DNA from: AP-15 sp963774345
Lineage (GTDB): Bacteria; Pseudomonadota; Alphaproteobacteria; ATCC43930; CGMCC-115725
DNA length: 64,000 bases
NCBI GenBank assembly: GCA_963774345.1
Contig: CAVZFB010000038.1
Coordinates: 310,001 to 374,000, forward strand
Direction of reading: 5' to 3'
The position numbers and the translations under genes were made by a program. The notes beneath the pieces were generated by a model, which did no database searches, had not been told where the DNA came from, and saw only the letters and a list, made by a program, of their open reading frames with translations. This document shows, one piece after another, positions 9,741 to 20,300 of the stretch (the first letter of the stretch is position 1; every line of letters starts with the position of its first letter).

Positions 9741-10723
9741 GCCCGGCGGCCAAGTCGCTGCAGCGCCAGATCGTAGCTGAGGCTAAGAGCTCGGAGACGA
9801 TGCCGGCTTCGGTCGCCGACTCGGCTGCACGCCAGAGCCGGCCCGTGTGGGGCGCGATGACGATCGACGTCGAGGATTATTTTCAGGTCGAGGCTTTCTC
9901 CGCGACGATCGATCGCAAGGATTGGGACGGCTTGGCGCAACGGGTCGAGCACAATACCCAACGGCTGCTTGAGATCCTGGCCGAGGCGGGCGTTCAGGCG
10001 ACCTTTTTCACCTTGGGCTGTATAGCGCGGCGGCATCCGTCTCTGGCCCGGCGCATCACTGCCGAAGGTCATGAGCTGGCCAGTCACGGGACCGATCACG
10101 TCCGCGTCGATCACCAGTCTCCGGCCGCCTTTCGCGCCGATGTGCGCGAAAGCAAAAGAATTCTCGAAGATTCGGGCGGGGTCAAGGTAAGCGGCTATCG
10201 CGCTCCGACCTTCTCGATCGGCGCCGGCACCGCCTGGGCTCATGAGATCCTCGTCGAGGAGGGCTATTGCTACAGTTCGAGCGTCTATCCGGTCAGGCAC
10301 GATATCTACGGCAGTCCCGACGCGCCACAATTCCCGTTTGCTCCCTGTCCGGGGATGATAGAAATCCCGCTGACTACCGTTCGCATGTTGGGAAAGAGCA
10401 TTCCCGCCTCGGGCGGAGGTTACTTCCGACTGTTTCCGTATGCGTTGACCCGATGGTTATTGGCCCGGGCGTGCCGCGCTGAGAGCCCATCGCCGGTATT
10501 TTATCTCCATCCTTGGGAGATCGATCCCGAGCAACCGCGGCAGCGGCAGGCGCCGCTGCGCTCGCGGTTTCGCCATTACTTGAACCTTAGCCGCACCGAG
10601 CCGCGCCTGCGTCGTCTGTTGCGCGAATTCGCCTGGACGCGCATGGACCGATTATTTCTGACCGAGCCGGCGGAGCGGTTTCCATTGATCACGGCATGGA
10701 CGGATCATCGCAGATCGCGGTAA
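9737..10723 (+). CDS. XrtA-system polysaccharide deacetylase (NodB domain plus DUF3473)
   Basis: This metal-dependent carbohydrate deacetylase has the NodB motif AMTIDVEDYFQVEAF near residues 38-52, followed by ATFFTLG and HELASHGTDH (near 112-121, metal-binding His). SGYRAPTFSIG supplies the catalytic-region Arg and Pro. The C-terminus, FYLHPWEIDPEQPRQ to about residue 310, matches DUF3473, which marks the XrtA-associated subfamily TIGR03006. It would remove acetyl groups from the exopolysaccharide or its precursor. The start ATG overlaps the ATPase stop, and the 3' end overlaps the FemAB gene by 28 bases. Confidence 0.92.
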   Translation: MSPAAKSLQRQIVAEAKSSETMPASVADSAARQSRPVWGAMTIDVEDYFQVEAFSATIDRKDWDGLAQRVEHNTQRLLEILAEAGVQATFFTLGCIARRHPSLARRITAEGHELASHGTDHVRVDHQSPAAFRADVRESKRILEDSGGVKVSGYRAPTFSIGAGTAWAHEILVEEGYCYSSSVYPVRHDIYGSPDAPQFPFAPCPGMIEIPLTTVRMLGKSIPASGGGYFRLFPYALTRWLLARACRAESPSPVFYLHPWEIDPEQPRQRQAPLRSRFRHYLNLSRTEPRLRRLLREFAWTRMDRLFLTEPAERFPLITAWTDHRRSR

Positions 10724-11739
10724 GACCGTTCCAGCCGGATGATTCTGGACGGTGGGACGATTTCGTCCGAGGCCGCGCGGCCGGGACGTTCTTTCACTTG
10801 TCGCCCTGGCGGCGGGTGATCGAACGCTCCTTTGGCCATCGCACTCATTATCTGCTCGCCGAGCGCGGCGGCAATTTGACCGGGGTGCTACCGCTCACCC
10901 ATGTTAAATCGGCTCTGTTCGGATCTTCCTTGATTGCGAATGCTTTTGGCGTACAGGGCGGTCCGGTTGCTGCTGACGAGGCGAGCATGCGCGCGCTCGA
11001 AGGCGAAGCCGTGCGGCTGATGGACAGGCTCGGGGTGCCGGTGCTGGAGATGCGGGGCGCATCGAAGAGCCGCGCCGACTGGCCGACCAAGTCGGGGCTC
11101 TATGCTATCTTCCGCAAGGCGATCGATGCGTCGGTCGAAGCCAATCTGAAGGCGGTACCGCGCAAGCAGCGGGCGATGATCCGCAAGGGCATTCAAAACG
11201 GGTTGCAATCCGAAATCGACGACGACGTCGATCGGCTCCATCGCATCTACGCCGAATCCGTCCACAATCTCGGGACGCCTGTATTTGCCAAGTCATATTT
11301 TCGTATTCTCAGGGAAGAATTCCCCGCCTGTTCGGACATCGTCACCGTGACCTGCAATGGACAGGCGGTGGCAGCGGTGCTCAATTTCTATTTTCGGGAC
11401 GAAGTGTTGCCGTTTTATGGGGGCGGGACAGGGATGGCGCGAGGACTTGCGGCAAATGACTTCATGTATTGGGAGGTGATGAGGAGAGCTTGCGAACGCG
11501 GCTATCGCAAGTTCGATTTTGGGCGCAGTAAGATCGGCACCGGAGCATACGCGTTCAAGCGCAATTGGGGCTTCGAGCCAACGCCGCTGATCTACCAATT
11601 CCGCTTGACGACAAAGCGGGATATGCCCGATCTGAACCCGCTGAACCCTAAATTCGCGTTTTTCATCGCTGCCTGGAAAAGATTGCCGTTGCCGCTTGCC
11701 AATCGGCTCGGGCCATTGATCGTCAAGGGGATCGGCTGA
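10696..11739 (+). CDS. FemAB-like XrtA/PEP-CTERM-associated protein
   Basis: This 347-residue protein belongs to the FemAB-like branch of the GNAT acetyltransferase fold. Recognisable stretches are FFHLSPWRRVIERSFGH near residue 32, the central EANLKAVPRKQRAMIRKG, and FDFGRSKIGTGAYAFKRNWG near residue 275. These are typical of the TIGR03019 family that accompanies XrtA. Relatives transfer aminoacyl groups to lipid II, but the acceptor in XrtA systems is unknown. It overlaps the deacetylase gene by 28 bases and ends 2 bases before xrtA, indicating a tightly coupled operon. Confidence 0.9.
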   Translation: MDGSSQIAVRPFQPDDSGRWDDFVRGRAAGTFFHLSPWRRVIERSFGHRTHYLLAERGGNLTGVLPLTHVKSALFGSSLIANAFGVQGGPVAADEASMRALEGEAVRLMDRLGVPVLEMRGASKSRADWPTKSGLYAIFRKAIDASVEANLKAVPRKQRAMIRKGIQNGLQSEIDDDVDRLHRIYAESVHNLGTPVFAKSYFRILREEFPACSDIVTVTCNGQAVAAVLNFYFRDEVLPFYGGGTGMARGLAANDFMYWEVMRRACERGYRKFDFGRSKIGTGAYAFKRNWGFEPTPLIYQFRLTTKRDMPDLNPLNPKFAFFIAAWKRLPLPLANRLGPLIVKGIG

Positions 11740-11741
11740 CC

Positions 11742-13382
11742 ATGGATATCCTCCGTAAGCCGGGATCGTTGGATAATCCAGCAAAGCCGGCGGCGGCGCT
11801 CCCCATTGCCCTCCCCGCTGTTTCGACCGGCCGTGTGAGTGGCCGGGCATCGGCGGCTTACGGCTGGGGCGCGGCGTTCTTGATGATCTCCCTGTCGGCC
11901 GTCGTCTTTGGCTTGGTTTTTCGCCATGAAGTGGCGTTGGCGGTACGGGTTTGGATCTCTTCGACTGCTTACAATCACGGCTTTCTGATCCTGCCGCTCG
12001 TGGGGTATCTGCTGTGGGAACGGCGGGCGGTGATTGCCGCTATGTCGCCCGCTCCGGCGTTCTGGCCCTTGTTGCTGATGCCGGTGCTGTCGGCGATCTG
12101 GCTTGTCGCCGCGATCCTCGACATCAACGAGGGTCGGCAGCTGATGCTCGTGGCGATGTTCGAAGTCGTTTTGCTGGTGGCGCTCGGTCCGCGGGTCTTC
12201 AGGCGCCTGCTGGCTCCGCTGCTATTTTTGTTCTTTCTGGTGCCAAGCGGTGCCTTTCTCGTCCCGACATTGCAGACGATCACCGCCAAGATCGTCGTCG
12301 CCGGGCTGCATACCCTTCATATCCCGGTTTTTTCCGACGGCTATATGATCGAGATACCCGAGGGCAATTTCGAGATCGCCGAAGCTTGCGCCGGTTTGCG
12401 GTTTCTAGTCGCCTCGGCTGTGTTCGGCTGTTTTTTTGCCATCGTCATGTACCGCAGCTTTCTGCGCCGGGCGTTATTCATCGCGCTGTCGCTAACGGTG
12501 CCGATCGGCGCCAATGGCATGCGGGCCTTGGGGATCATCGTATTAGCTCATCTCGAAGGCAGCGCCACGGCGGTCGAAGCCGACCATATCATCTATGGCT
12601 GGCTGTTCTTCTCGCTGGTGATCCTGCTGCTGATCGCGATCGGGATGGCGTTTGTCGACAAGGGGAACCGCCGTCCATCTTTCCTACCGCTTCCGACGGC
12701 GAGTCCGTCGGCCTGGCGGTTCGCCGTCGCCGTCGGTGCTGCCGTTGTGCTCGCCCTGGTCGGACCGGCCTACGCGGCCAGGCTGGACAGCAACTTCCCG
12801 GCTTCGGCGCTGCCGCTCGCCGACAGTCCGCGGGTCGATCCGCCGTGGCATCCGGTTGCCGGCATCGAGTGGCGGCCGGTGGTGCTCGGCGCCGACCGCG
12901 AGTTTCTGCAGAGTTTCGCCGAGCCCGGCTCCGGCGTCGTCGACCGCTTTATCGCGCTCTATCGCCTGCGCGTTGTCGGCAGTGCGCTGACCAACAGCGA
13001 AAATCGTGTTGCCGATGACCGGCAATGGCGCGTGGCCCAACATGGGAATGCGGAGCTGTCGCTGGCTGATGAGAAGGTTGGCGTTACGAGCACCCAGATC
13101 GTCAGCGGGCCGCACCGTCGCCTGGTGTGGTCGTTCTATGTGGTCGACGGAAAGATCGTCCGTGGGCTGCTCGAAGCCAAGCTGTTGCAGGCGCGTGCTG
13201 TGTTGTTGCGACGCGCGCCGGTGGCCGCGTTCGTCGCGGTCGCGGCGAGCATGGACGATCCTGACGATCGCGCCGCCGGCCAGCTCGCGCGCTTCCTGCG
13301 GGCGACGCAACCTCTGCCCCAGTACCTCGACGCATTGCCCCGGAGCGACGGGCCCACGGCCGGCGAGAGCATCACGAAATAA
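11742..13382 (+). CDS. xrtA: Exosortase A fused to EpsI (DUF3485)
   Basis: This 546-residue integral-membrane protease/transpeptidase would process PEP-CTERM proteins. The exosortase part (to about residue 310) has many transmembrane segments and the catalytic triad motifs: Cys in EIAEACAGLRF near residue 216, Arg in NGMRALGI near 260, and His in EADHIIYGWLFF near 281. From about residue 320 one more transmembrane segment (FAVAVGAAVVLALVG) leads into a soluble EpsI-type DUF3485 domain of about 200 residues. EpsI is often a separate gene, but the fusion is known in XrtA systems. No PEP-CTERM substrate is encoded in this window. It is the last gene of the operon. Confidence 0.92.
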   Translation: MDILRKPGSLDNPAKPAAALPIALPAVSTGRVSGRASAAYGWGAAFLMISLSAVVFGLVFRHEVALAVRVWISSTAYNHGFLILPLVGYLLWERRAVIAAMSPAPAFWPLLLMPVLSAIWLVAAILDINEGRQLMLVAMFEVVLLVALGPRVFRRLLAPLLFLFFLVPSGAFLVPTLQTITAKIVVAGLHTLHIPVFSDGYMIEIPEGNFEIAEACAGLRFLVASAVFGCFFAIVMYRSFLRRALFIALSLTVPIGANGMRALGIIVLAHLEGSATAVEADHIIYGWLFFSLVILLLIAIGMAFVDKGNRRPSFLPLPTASPSAWRFAVAVGAAVVLALVGPAYAARLDSNFPASALPLADSPRVDPPWHPVAGIEWRPVVLGADREFLQSFAEPGSGVVDRFIALYRLRVVGSALTNSENRVADDRQWRVAQHGNAELSLADEKVGVTSTQIVSGPHRRLVWSFYVVDGKIVRGLLEAKLLQARAVLLRRAPVAAFVAVAASMDDPDDRAAGQLARFLRATQPLPQYLDALPRSDGPTAGESITK

Positions 13383-13944
13383 AGCGCTACCGATCGTCGG
13401 CGGTGTCCCGGCGCATACGGTGCGCTTGGAAGGATTGCCCCTGCTTGCAGGGAAATATCAATCCGTTCGTCGACCGCTGCATCGTTCTGATGATTTCCTG
13501 TAAGGCGGAAATGTCGGCCATTGTCGGGCGAGGCCCGCAGGTCGGACGGTTTGCTAGCGCGCAGGTGTGAACTCTATAAATCGCAGGTACCCAACGCACG
13601 ATATCGAAGGTCGCCAAATCCGATTGTGAAGGGACCTTCGCCACACAGCGTCCGCCAATGACGAGGTTACGCCGATTTCCGGTCGCTCGATTGAACGGTG
13701 GAACCCCGATCTAGAGAGGTCAGTAGTCGTTTGGTCAGTCAGACCGACGCACACCCGATGCCTGAGCGGCGGCTCGGGGACAACCGTCATCGCGCGGAAC
13801 GTTGCTCCCGCCCCTTGCGGCGATCGGACGTGACAGGTATCTGGCGGCAAATCAAGGGGCTCGCAGCATCGCCTCGAGTAAGACGCGAAGGAAGGTCGTT
13901 GGGGATGGTCTATCTGGGCGCGATCGCGAGCATGGATGGCCGCC
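13383..13944. other. 562-base spacer between convergent xrtA and the eCIS operon
   Basis: Two converging transcription units end here. I see no convincing gene: short frames on both strands lack family resemblance and good ribosome-binding sites. I could not identify a strong terminator hairpin. An immunity gene for the neighbouring DUF4157 protein was looked for and not found. Confidence 0.6.
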
Positions 13945-16443
13945 TCACCGTATCGGGATGGTGATCTCGACCACACTATCGCCGATCTGACGGGCAGTCC
14001 CACCGAAATGCTGCGCAAAACGTTGTATGCGAAGCACGTTCTTGTTCACGACGAAGTCGCCCGTAATTTTGAGTTCTGTCGCTCCAGCGGTTCGAGCTTC
14101 CCCGATGAATTCCTCCGCGAGGTCAAAAATCGGCCCGATGGCCGTCTGCTTGCCACTTGTGCCATAGAGCCCGGTGATATGGCGCTCGAACGTCTTGCCG
14201 TTCAAAGTCTTTGTGCCGACGACCCGGTAGTCTCCAACGATCTCACCGCCGCTGGCCTGCTGTTCCGCGACGTTCATACGCGCCGTGGGCGCATCATCCG
14301 AGATGGGCTCAGGAATGCCGCCGAGATCGGTTGTTTGCCTCGACGTCTGCCCAGCGGTTCGGATGCCGGGCAACGGGCGGCCGGCAAGTTTTACGGGGCC
14401 CCTGCGAAAAGCGTTGATCGACGTTTCAAATGCCCCTGCCGTAACTGCGTAATTCCCCAAATTTAACGCAAAAGCCCCGGCGGTTTGCAGAAGCGTGTAC
14501 AGATCCTTGAGCTCCTTGACCTGATACTTGAGGCCGTTCTTCAGCGAAAGGAGGTTCGGAGTAAGCACCTCGTTGAAGTAAACTTCATTGCGGTAGATGG
14601 GATAGATCAAACCATTTCTCCGTTTTAGGTAGGTATGGTCAAGCGTGATGGCCGTCGTAGGACCGGTATGAAAATTCCCTAAATCATCCAGGATAAAGTA
14701 CTCCGAATTATTTTTTTTGTACTTTACCAACATAGCCTTGAAGTTGTTATACTCGACATTCTCCCAAGTCGTACCTTTGACAGAATAACCCACGGCGGAC
14801 GTAATATTGTTTTCGAAATAATCGCGTTTGAACTCGGCGTCCGTTTTGAGATCCATACACCTAGATTTCTCGGGCTCGCCGTCGTATTGCAGCAGGAACT
14901 GCTGCTTGGAGATGTCGCAGGAAGTGTTCTGCGCCCCGATCCCGGCGTCGACGCCCTTGAATGCGCGTCCGGAAAGAATTGCTATGACCTGTTCGCTGGG
15001 GAAGGTCGATAAGGCCGGGCTGATCGTTTGTATATAAGACCCCTTCGCCTCGCCGCTGAAAAAACCTACTTTGATGGTGAGTTTCTGCTGGAATTTCGGA
15101 GAAAGATCGAGCGTTTTTTGAAGCCTATTTCTGTCTTTCAAGCCTACTGCCCAAGCATACTTCTTGTCCTTGTGCCGACTCCACTTGAGCTTCAAAGCGT
15201 CTTCGGCATCGGATTGTGCTCCCAGTTCCTCGGTGGTGGGGGCCTCTTCAATTTCCTCGATGGCGGCTTCCGCTTCCTTGATGGCGGCGGCCCGCTCATC
15301 GGCGCTCGGATTCGTCGCCTTCGGTTGCTGCTGAACCGCGACCGCGCCGGCGCTTTGCTGGACCACATGGGTTAGTTCGTGTGACAGAAGGCGGTCCCCC
15401 GCCGGAGTCCCGGGTGCAAAGGTGCCTGAGGCGAAATAGATATTTCGTCCGTGGGTAAAGGCGAGCGCCTCGATGTCATCCGCGAGACGGTGCGCGGCAC
15501 CGCCGGTGTGGACGCGCACACTTTCGAGCCCGATGCCGAAGCGATCCTCCATTCGTCGCCGCACCGCTGGCAAGAGTGGCCGGCCAGCGCCCGCTTGCGC
15601 GAGCAGGCGTGCCTCCAGCGCGGTTTCGGATCCCTGCTCGGATCCGCCCGCGTCCTCGTCGACTGGGACGCGCTGAACGAAAGGCGAGATCTGCAGCGGC
15701 GCTGCTGGCGCCATAGGGGACGAGGCTTCTGCCTGCTCCGGTCGCGATACCAATTCGGCGACCCGGTCAGCTTCTTGCTCATATTGGTCGTCTACCGCGC
15801 CGATTGCCAGCTTTGCCTGTATCTCTACCATGCTCTGCGCTTCGCATTTGGCGCATTTGTCCTGCGGATAGTCCGAATCATCTACAGACTTCCGCTGCAG
15901 CGCCTTCTCCCCGCACATGAAGCAACTGCGCTGCACCGGCACGATAGACTCCAGCTTTGGCTGAATTGGCAATGGGGCTAATTCGTGTGACAACCCTCGT
16001 GGCTCGGTGATGGTCCAGGGCGAGTAACTGCTCTGGTCGGATGCCTGGGAACTAGACCGGCGGGCGAATGCATCAACCACGAGTCCTGAAGGCATAACCG
16101 CACGGTTCGAGTGCGAGCGCACTTTGCTAAAATAGTGGGCGAATGTTTCTTCCTGCTGTAAGGGCGCGGTTGTGTCGAGTCGCCGGCCAAGAGGTTGCGC
16201 CTCCGATTGCACGAACTGCGGCAGGGATTTAGCCTCACGGTCCGGCGGGAAGAGCGGGATCTTGCCGAAATCCCATGCGAGGTGGCGCGGTGCTGCTAGG
16301 TCGGTCAGGCTTTCACGGACGATTTCTCGCTCTTGGTCACCGTCGCGCTCGTTCCTGGCCTGGCGCGAGGTCCGTTGTCCAACTCTGCCGGTCGAACTGG
16401 CATCTCCTCTCGTCTGCGTAGTTGCAACCCTTGGGGCAAACAT
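13945..16443 (-). CDS. DUF4157 (eCIS core domain) protein, candidate cargo/effector
   Basis: This 832-residue protein is last in the eCIS operon. The N-terminal 280 residues are polar and probably disordered, with a CxxC...CxxC pair (CFMCGE and CAKCEA, near 170-200). The DUF4157 domain covers about residues 290-365: RMEDRFGIGLESVRVHTGG, then ALAFTHGRNIYFASG, then LLSHELTHVVQQ with an HExxH metalloprotease-like motif (HELTH near 354). DUF4157 is known as a marker of eCIS-associated cargo. The remaining 450 residues include an AT-richer, Lys/Asn/Tyr-rich stretch (about 400-650) and a compact C-terminal segment (about 740-832, from GDYRVVGTKT to VVEITIPIR) that I cannot assign. I infer an injected effector whose active part lies in the C-terminal half. 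The activity is unknown. Confidence 0.85.
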   Translation of the reverse strand: MFAPRVATTQTRGDASSTGRVGQRTSRQARNERDGDQEREIVRESLTDLAAPRHLAWDFGKIPLFPPDREAKSLPQFVQSEAQPLGRRLDTTAPLQQEETFAHYFSKVRSHSNRAVMPSGLVVDAFARRSSSQASDQSSYSPWTITEPRGLSHELAPLPIQPKLESIVPVQRSCFMCGEKALQRKSVDDSDYPQDKCAKCEAQSMVEIQAKLAIGAVDDQYEQEADRVAELVSRPEQAEASSPMAPAAPLQISPFVQRVPVDEDAGGSEQGSETALEARLLAQAGAGRPLLPAVRRRMEDRFGIGLESVRVHTGGAAHRLADDIEALAFTHGRNIYFASGTFAPGTPAGDRLLSHELTHVVQQSAGAVAVQQQPKATNPSADERAAAIKEAEAAIEEIEEAPTTEELGAQSDAEDALKLKWSRHKDKKYAWAVGLKDRNRLQKTLDLSPKFQQKLTIKVGFFSGEAKGSYIQTISPALSTFPSEQVIAILSGRAFKGVDAGIGAQNTSCDISKQQFLLQYDGEPEKSRCMDLKTDAEFKRDYFENNITSAVGYSVKGTTWENVEYNNFKAMLVKYKKNNSEYFILDDLGNFHTGPTTAITLDHTYLKRRNGLIYPIYRNEVYFNEVLTPNLLSLKNGLKYQVKELKDLYTLLQTAGAFALNLGNYAVTAGAFETSINAFRRGPVKLAGRPLPGIRTAGQTSRQTTDLGGIPEPISDDAPTARMNVAEQQASGGEIVGDYRVVGTKTLNGKTFERHITGLYGTSGKQTAIGPIFDLAEEFIGEARTAGATELKITGDFVVNKNVLRIQRFAQHFGGTARQIGDSVVEITIPIR

Positions 16444-16545
16444 GGTGTACCATCAACAGATGTGATTAGTCCGAAGAGAACAATCCCGCCGTCCTGCTTA
16501 TAGATTAGGGTCTTCCCCGGTATTATGATTTCAGGCAGTACGTCG

Positions 16546-17301
16546 TCACGGGTTCCTTCGAGGAGGGGGAAGCGCAATCCTGCGAATTTCTGGAGGCGGG
16601 TCGCCGATTGGCGCCTCTCCGGCAGGCAGGGTGACGTTCTGATAGGTTGCGGCGCCGACGGTGGGTTGAAAGGCTGTCTTGCTCAGGTACACCGGCAGGG
16701 CGTTTGAGTTGACGATCTCGATAAAAAGTTGAGGCAGTGTTTGGGGTGCCGTGGGAGCCGGTTGAGAACTCTCTCGGGTTGGACTTTGAGAGGATGCAGG
16801 CTCGCCGGCAAAGCTGATCAGGAAGTAGCCGGTGCTGTCGGTGTAAGTGAAGCCATAGGCGCTTTGGTAGGCATTCTTCGCGTCGACCAGGAAGACGGTG
16901 TAGGCGGAGACCGGCCGCAGTTGGGCGTTGTAGACATGGCCGTAGAGCGCCCATCCCGTCGCCGGGACCTGCGGCGTTCCCGTGCTGACCTGCTGGTTGA
17001 TGATCGCGACCCGCGCGACGGTCGCCTTGGACGCGGTCACCATGGCCTCGGCAGCGACGGCCTGTGGGGAGCCGGCGCCGAACCGCGCCGTAATGCTGGC
17101 GGCGTTACGCGTCTGTTGCGCTAGGCGAGCATTATTAATATTGCTGAGTACCTGAACGGCTTGGGTGGCTGTACTGTCAGCAGTGCTTAGCTCGCTGGCG
17201 ACACTGTTGTTGATCTCCGCGATGGTCGGGGACGTCATGGATGAGCCGGGCTGAGTTGGAGCGCTCATGAAACGAGTATCCTTTCGTCGGGGCTTTCTCA
17301 T
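16546..17301 (-). CDS. Ig-like/carboxypeptidase-regulatory-type protein in the eCIS operon
   Basis: The N-terminal 100 residues are helical and Ala/Gln/Asn-rich. They lead into a beta domain starting GWALYGHVYNAQLRPVSAYTVFLVDAKN, followed by FTYTDSTGYFLISF, the pattern of carboxypeptidase-regulatory-like folds. The end is proline-rich (GDPPPEIRRIALPPPRRNP). Two starts are plausible: ATG at 17301 with AGGAAGGG before it, or ATG at 17268 (MSAPTQPG) with AAAGGA upstream. It sits between the beta-helix protein and the DUF4157 protein and could be a fibre accessory, chaperone or cargo adaptor. No function is demonstrated. Such proteins are seen near contractile-tail clusters. Confidence 0.7.
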   Translation of the reverse strand: MRKPRRKDTRFMSAPTQPGSSMTSPTIAEINNSVASELSTADSTATQAVQVLSNINNARLAQQTRNAASITARFGAGSPQAVAAEAMVTASKATVARVAIINQQVSTGTPQVPATGWALYGHVYNAQLRPVSAYTVFLVDAKNAYQSAYGFTYTDSTGYFLISFAGEPASSQSPTRESSQPAPTAPQTLPQLFIEIVNSNALPVYLSKTAFQPTVGAATYQNVTLPAGEAPIGDPPPEIRRIALPPPRRNP

Positions 17302-17321
17302 GTCCCTTCCTGATTGCGAGG

Positions 17322-20300
17322 TCAGGGCAGAGCGGAAAGGTTGTTGCCGGTGGTTATGAGGCCGGTTGGGCCAAATGGGTACAGGGGATAGGTTGATATG
17401 TTCAAGGCCGTCATGTTCAGCAACGCAAAGGTGAAGGTGGAAATAAACACCGAACCCATGGACTCCTGAAACCGGTTGCTACAGACGTGCAGCGACGCAG
17501 CGAGGATTAGCGCATCCATCCACGCGGTTTGCGAACTTTCCGGACCATCCAACCAACAATGATTGTTGGCGAATATCACGTGGTCGAGGCTGAAGATTTC
17601 CACCGAAGCGAAGCCGGTTACCCCGCTCGCGCGGGCTTCCAACTGGCAGATGTTGTTAGCGAAGAGCACGGCGCCGCTAGATGAATTCGACAGAGGGTTG
17701 TTGGTGGCCGCAAAGGCAGACTGTGTGCCGTACGCATAGAGCTTTCCGAAGCTGATCCCCGCATAGACCTCGATGGCAAGTCCGAGATTCAAAATGGCTA
17801 CGGTGAGCGGGGCCGAACCCAATGACGGCGGCTGTTGCTGCTGTTGCTGCTGCTCCGGCTGTGGCTGCTCTTGCTCCAACTCCCCCGGCGCCTGCAGTTG
17901 CTGGGCCCGCTCCTGCTGCACCTGCTCCTGCTGCGCGAGAAACACCTCCTGGACCACGGAGACCGCCCCTCCGGTGCTGAGGTGGTTGCCGGTAATGGAG
18001 AACGGGCCAAAGCCAATGGCTTCGAGCGCAAGCCCGAGGCCGACGCGGACGACATTGTTTTCGACGCGTAGGGCCGGCAGCCCGGGCTGGTAGAGGGGCG
18101 CCAGCAGATTACCCGCACCCGCGGAGGACGTCCAGGCAGATCCGACAGCCGCCTGATTGAGCCCGGGCGGTGTGACGAACATGAGCATGATGCCGGCATG
18201 TATCCCGCTGGTAGAAGGTGTGTTCCCGGAGACGGCGGACCAATCGCGGGTCTCGAGGATCTGATTACCACTGACATCAACCAGTTCGCCGTTGAGCACA
18301 AAGATGCCGCATACCGGGGCTCCGGGGATGTTTCCAAAGTCGGTAACGGTGTTGTCGCGGGCTATCAGATTCTGAACGTCGGGAATGCAGATAGCGCCAT
18401 AGCCAAACAGTGACGAGGGCGTGACAACATCCTGCAGTGAGCCGGAGATAGTATTGCCGATGATGGTGAGGTTTTCGATGCTGATAACCTCGAGGGTCTG
18501 GACGAGATCGAAGAAACCTACTGGTCCAATGCCGCACAGACCCATGTTGCGGATGCGATTGCGCAAAATCTGAATGTTTTGCAGCCCGCTCCCGGCGGCG
18601 GGTGTACCTGTAGTTGCTCCGCTGACGCCGCGGGGCGGAAGCCGCAAGGTGATGTTGTCGGAAGAGGGGTTCGTCGCGAGAACCCCGGTCAAAGCGCCGG
18701 TGTCGTTTCCGTCGCTATTAAGGAGAATAAAGCTGCCGAGGGTGATGCCGTTGCGCAATCCGCCGTCGATCTCGTTGTCGCAGACGAAGACATCTTGCGA
18801 GCCGCCGGCTATGTGGATGCCGCCATTCGCCCCGGGGGGGGCGCCGGTGCCGCCAAACCCGCCCGTCGCCGCCGGCAAGCTCGAGGCGAGATCGGCGACC
18901 ACGGTTGCAGAAGCCCAGGTGGTTGCGTTGGACGCATCCTGGAGGCCAACCCAATTGTGGTCGATGTGGAGGTCGGTTCCGCTGGCGTAAACCGAAGCCC
19001 ACTGACTGCTGACATCCTCCATCGCAATGCGATTGTTGGCTATCTTCAACAGCGTCACCTCGACCGCGACAATGGCAGGAAGCGTCGAGCCGGTAATGAC
19101 CAGGTCTTCGATGGCGATGTCGGTGTCGCTCGCCAGACCATCTCCGACTGAAACCTGATCCAGCAGAACGCCGGCCTCGGTGGCGGCTTCCACGGCGAAG
19201 GAGCGCAGCTCGATATGGTTCGATTTGACGACAGTAATGATGGCGGCAAGGCCGCTGTTGGTGGTGGAAGCGCTTTTAACAACTTCCGGGGTGGTGCCCG
19301 GTCGCATGGACGGTGAGGCCACGCGCGTTTGCGAGCCGCAGCCGCGGACCACGACGTCGCTGAGGCCATTGATGACGACGTACTCGTAGTAGCGGCCGGG
19401 AAGGATGCAGACCTCGCCGCCGCTTTTAGGCAGCGAATTGATCGCCTGGTTGATCGAGGTGAACTTCCCGAAGCTCTCGACCCCGTCGCCGACCGTACAG
19501 ATGCAGCAGCCGCAGTCGCCCTGGTCCAAGCAGGTCCACGGCGTGCGGCAGTCCGGATAGCTGGCAGGAGAACTGAAGGCGACGACCGAAAGCTTCGTAT
19601 AATGGTGGTGAATGCCGCGGGGTGGCGCTTTGACGAGTTCCTCGACCATGCCGTCGGCGGTGCGCGCGGCAAAGCTCCAGAAATCGCCAACATTGAAGGA
19701 GCCACCGGAGGAACTCGTGTTGAAGACGACCGTGATGCCGTCCTCAAGAACCAGCGTGGTATCGGAAGCGGGGACGGGGATCGCGCCGCCGGTTGTCCTG
19801 AGATCGCACCAGGGCTGCAGCTGCGTGCCGTTCAGCTTGTAGACCGTGCCGGACTGGTCCCAGCGGATAATGCGGGTGTGGCGATGCGGGTCGGTGAGGC
19901 CGGTGCTGGGGTCGACCGTAAAACTTGGCGGCGTCGCGCCAGCCGTGGTGGGGCCCGTCGGGACCGTTGAGGTAAGCGTGATGGTCTTGGCCGAGACGCT
20001 GATGCTGTCGATCTGGCAGAGAATCCCGGCGATACCCCAAAGCTCGGTCCAGTCGTCTAGGATCTCTATCCAGTCGCCGGGCGAGAAGCCAAGCACCTGA
20101 TCGCGACCGAGGCTCATGACCGTCAGCACGCTGGCGGGGTTGCCCGCGGTGTCGGCGCCGCTGGTAATCGCCGTGACGCCGGTGGCGACCGAGGCGTTGT
20201 CACGCGACCACTTAAAGGCGGCGGTACCGGCGCTCGGGGTGTCGCTGCCCGGCCCACCGCGGTGAAGCTCCACGCGATAGAACTGGTTTTCGACGCCGGT

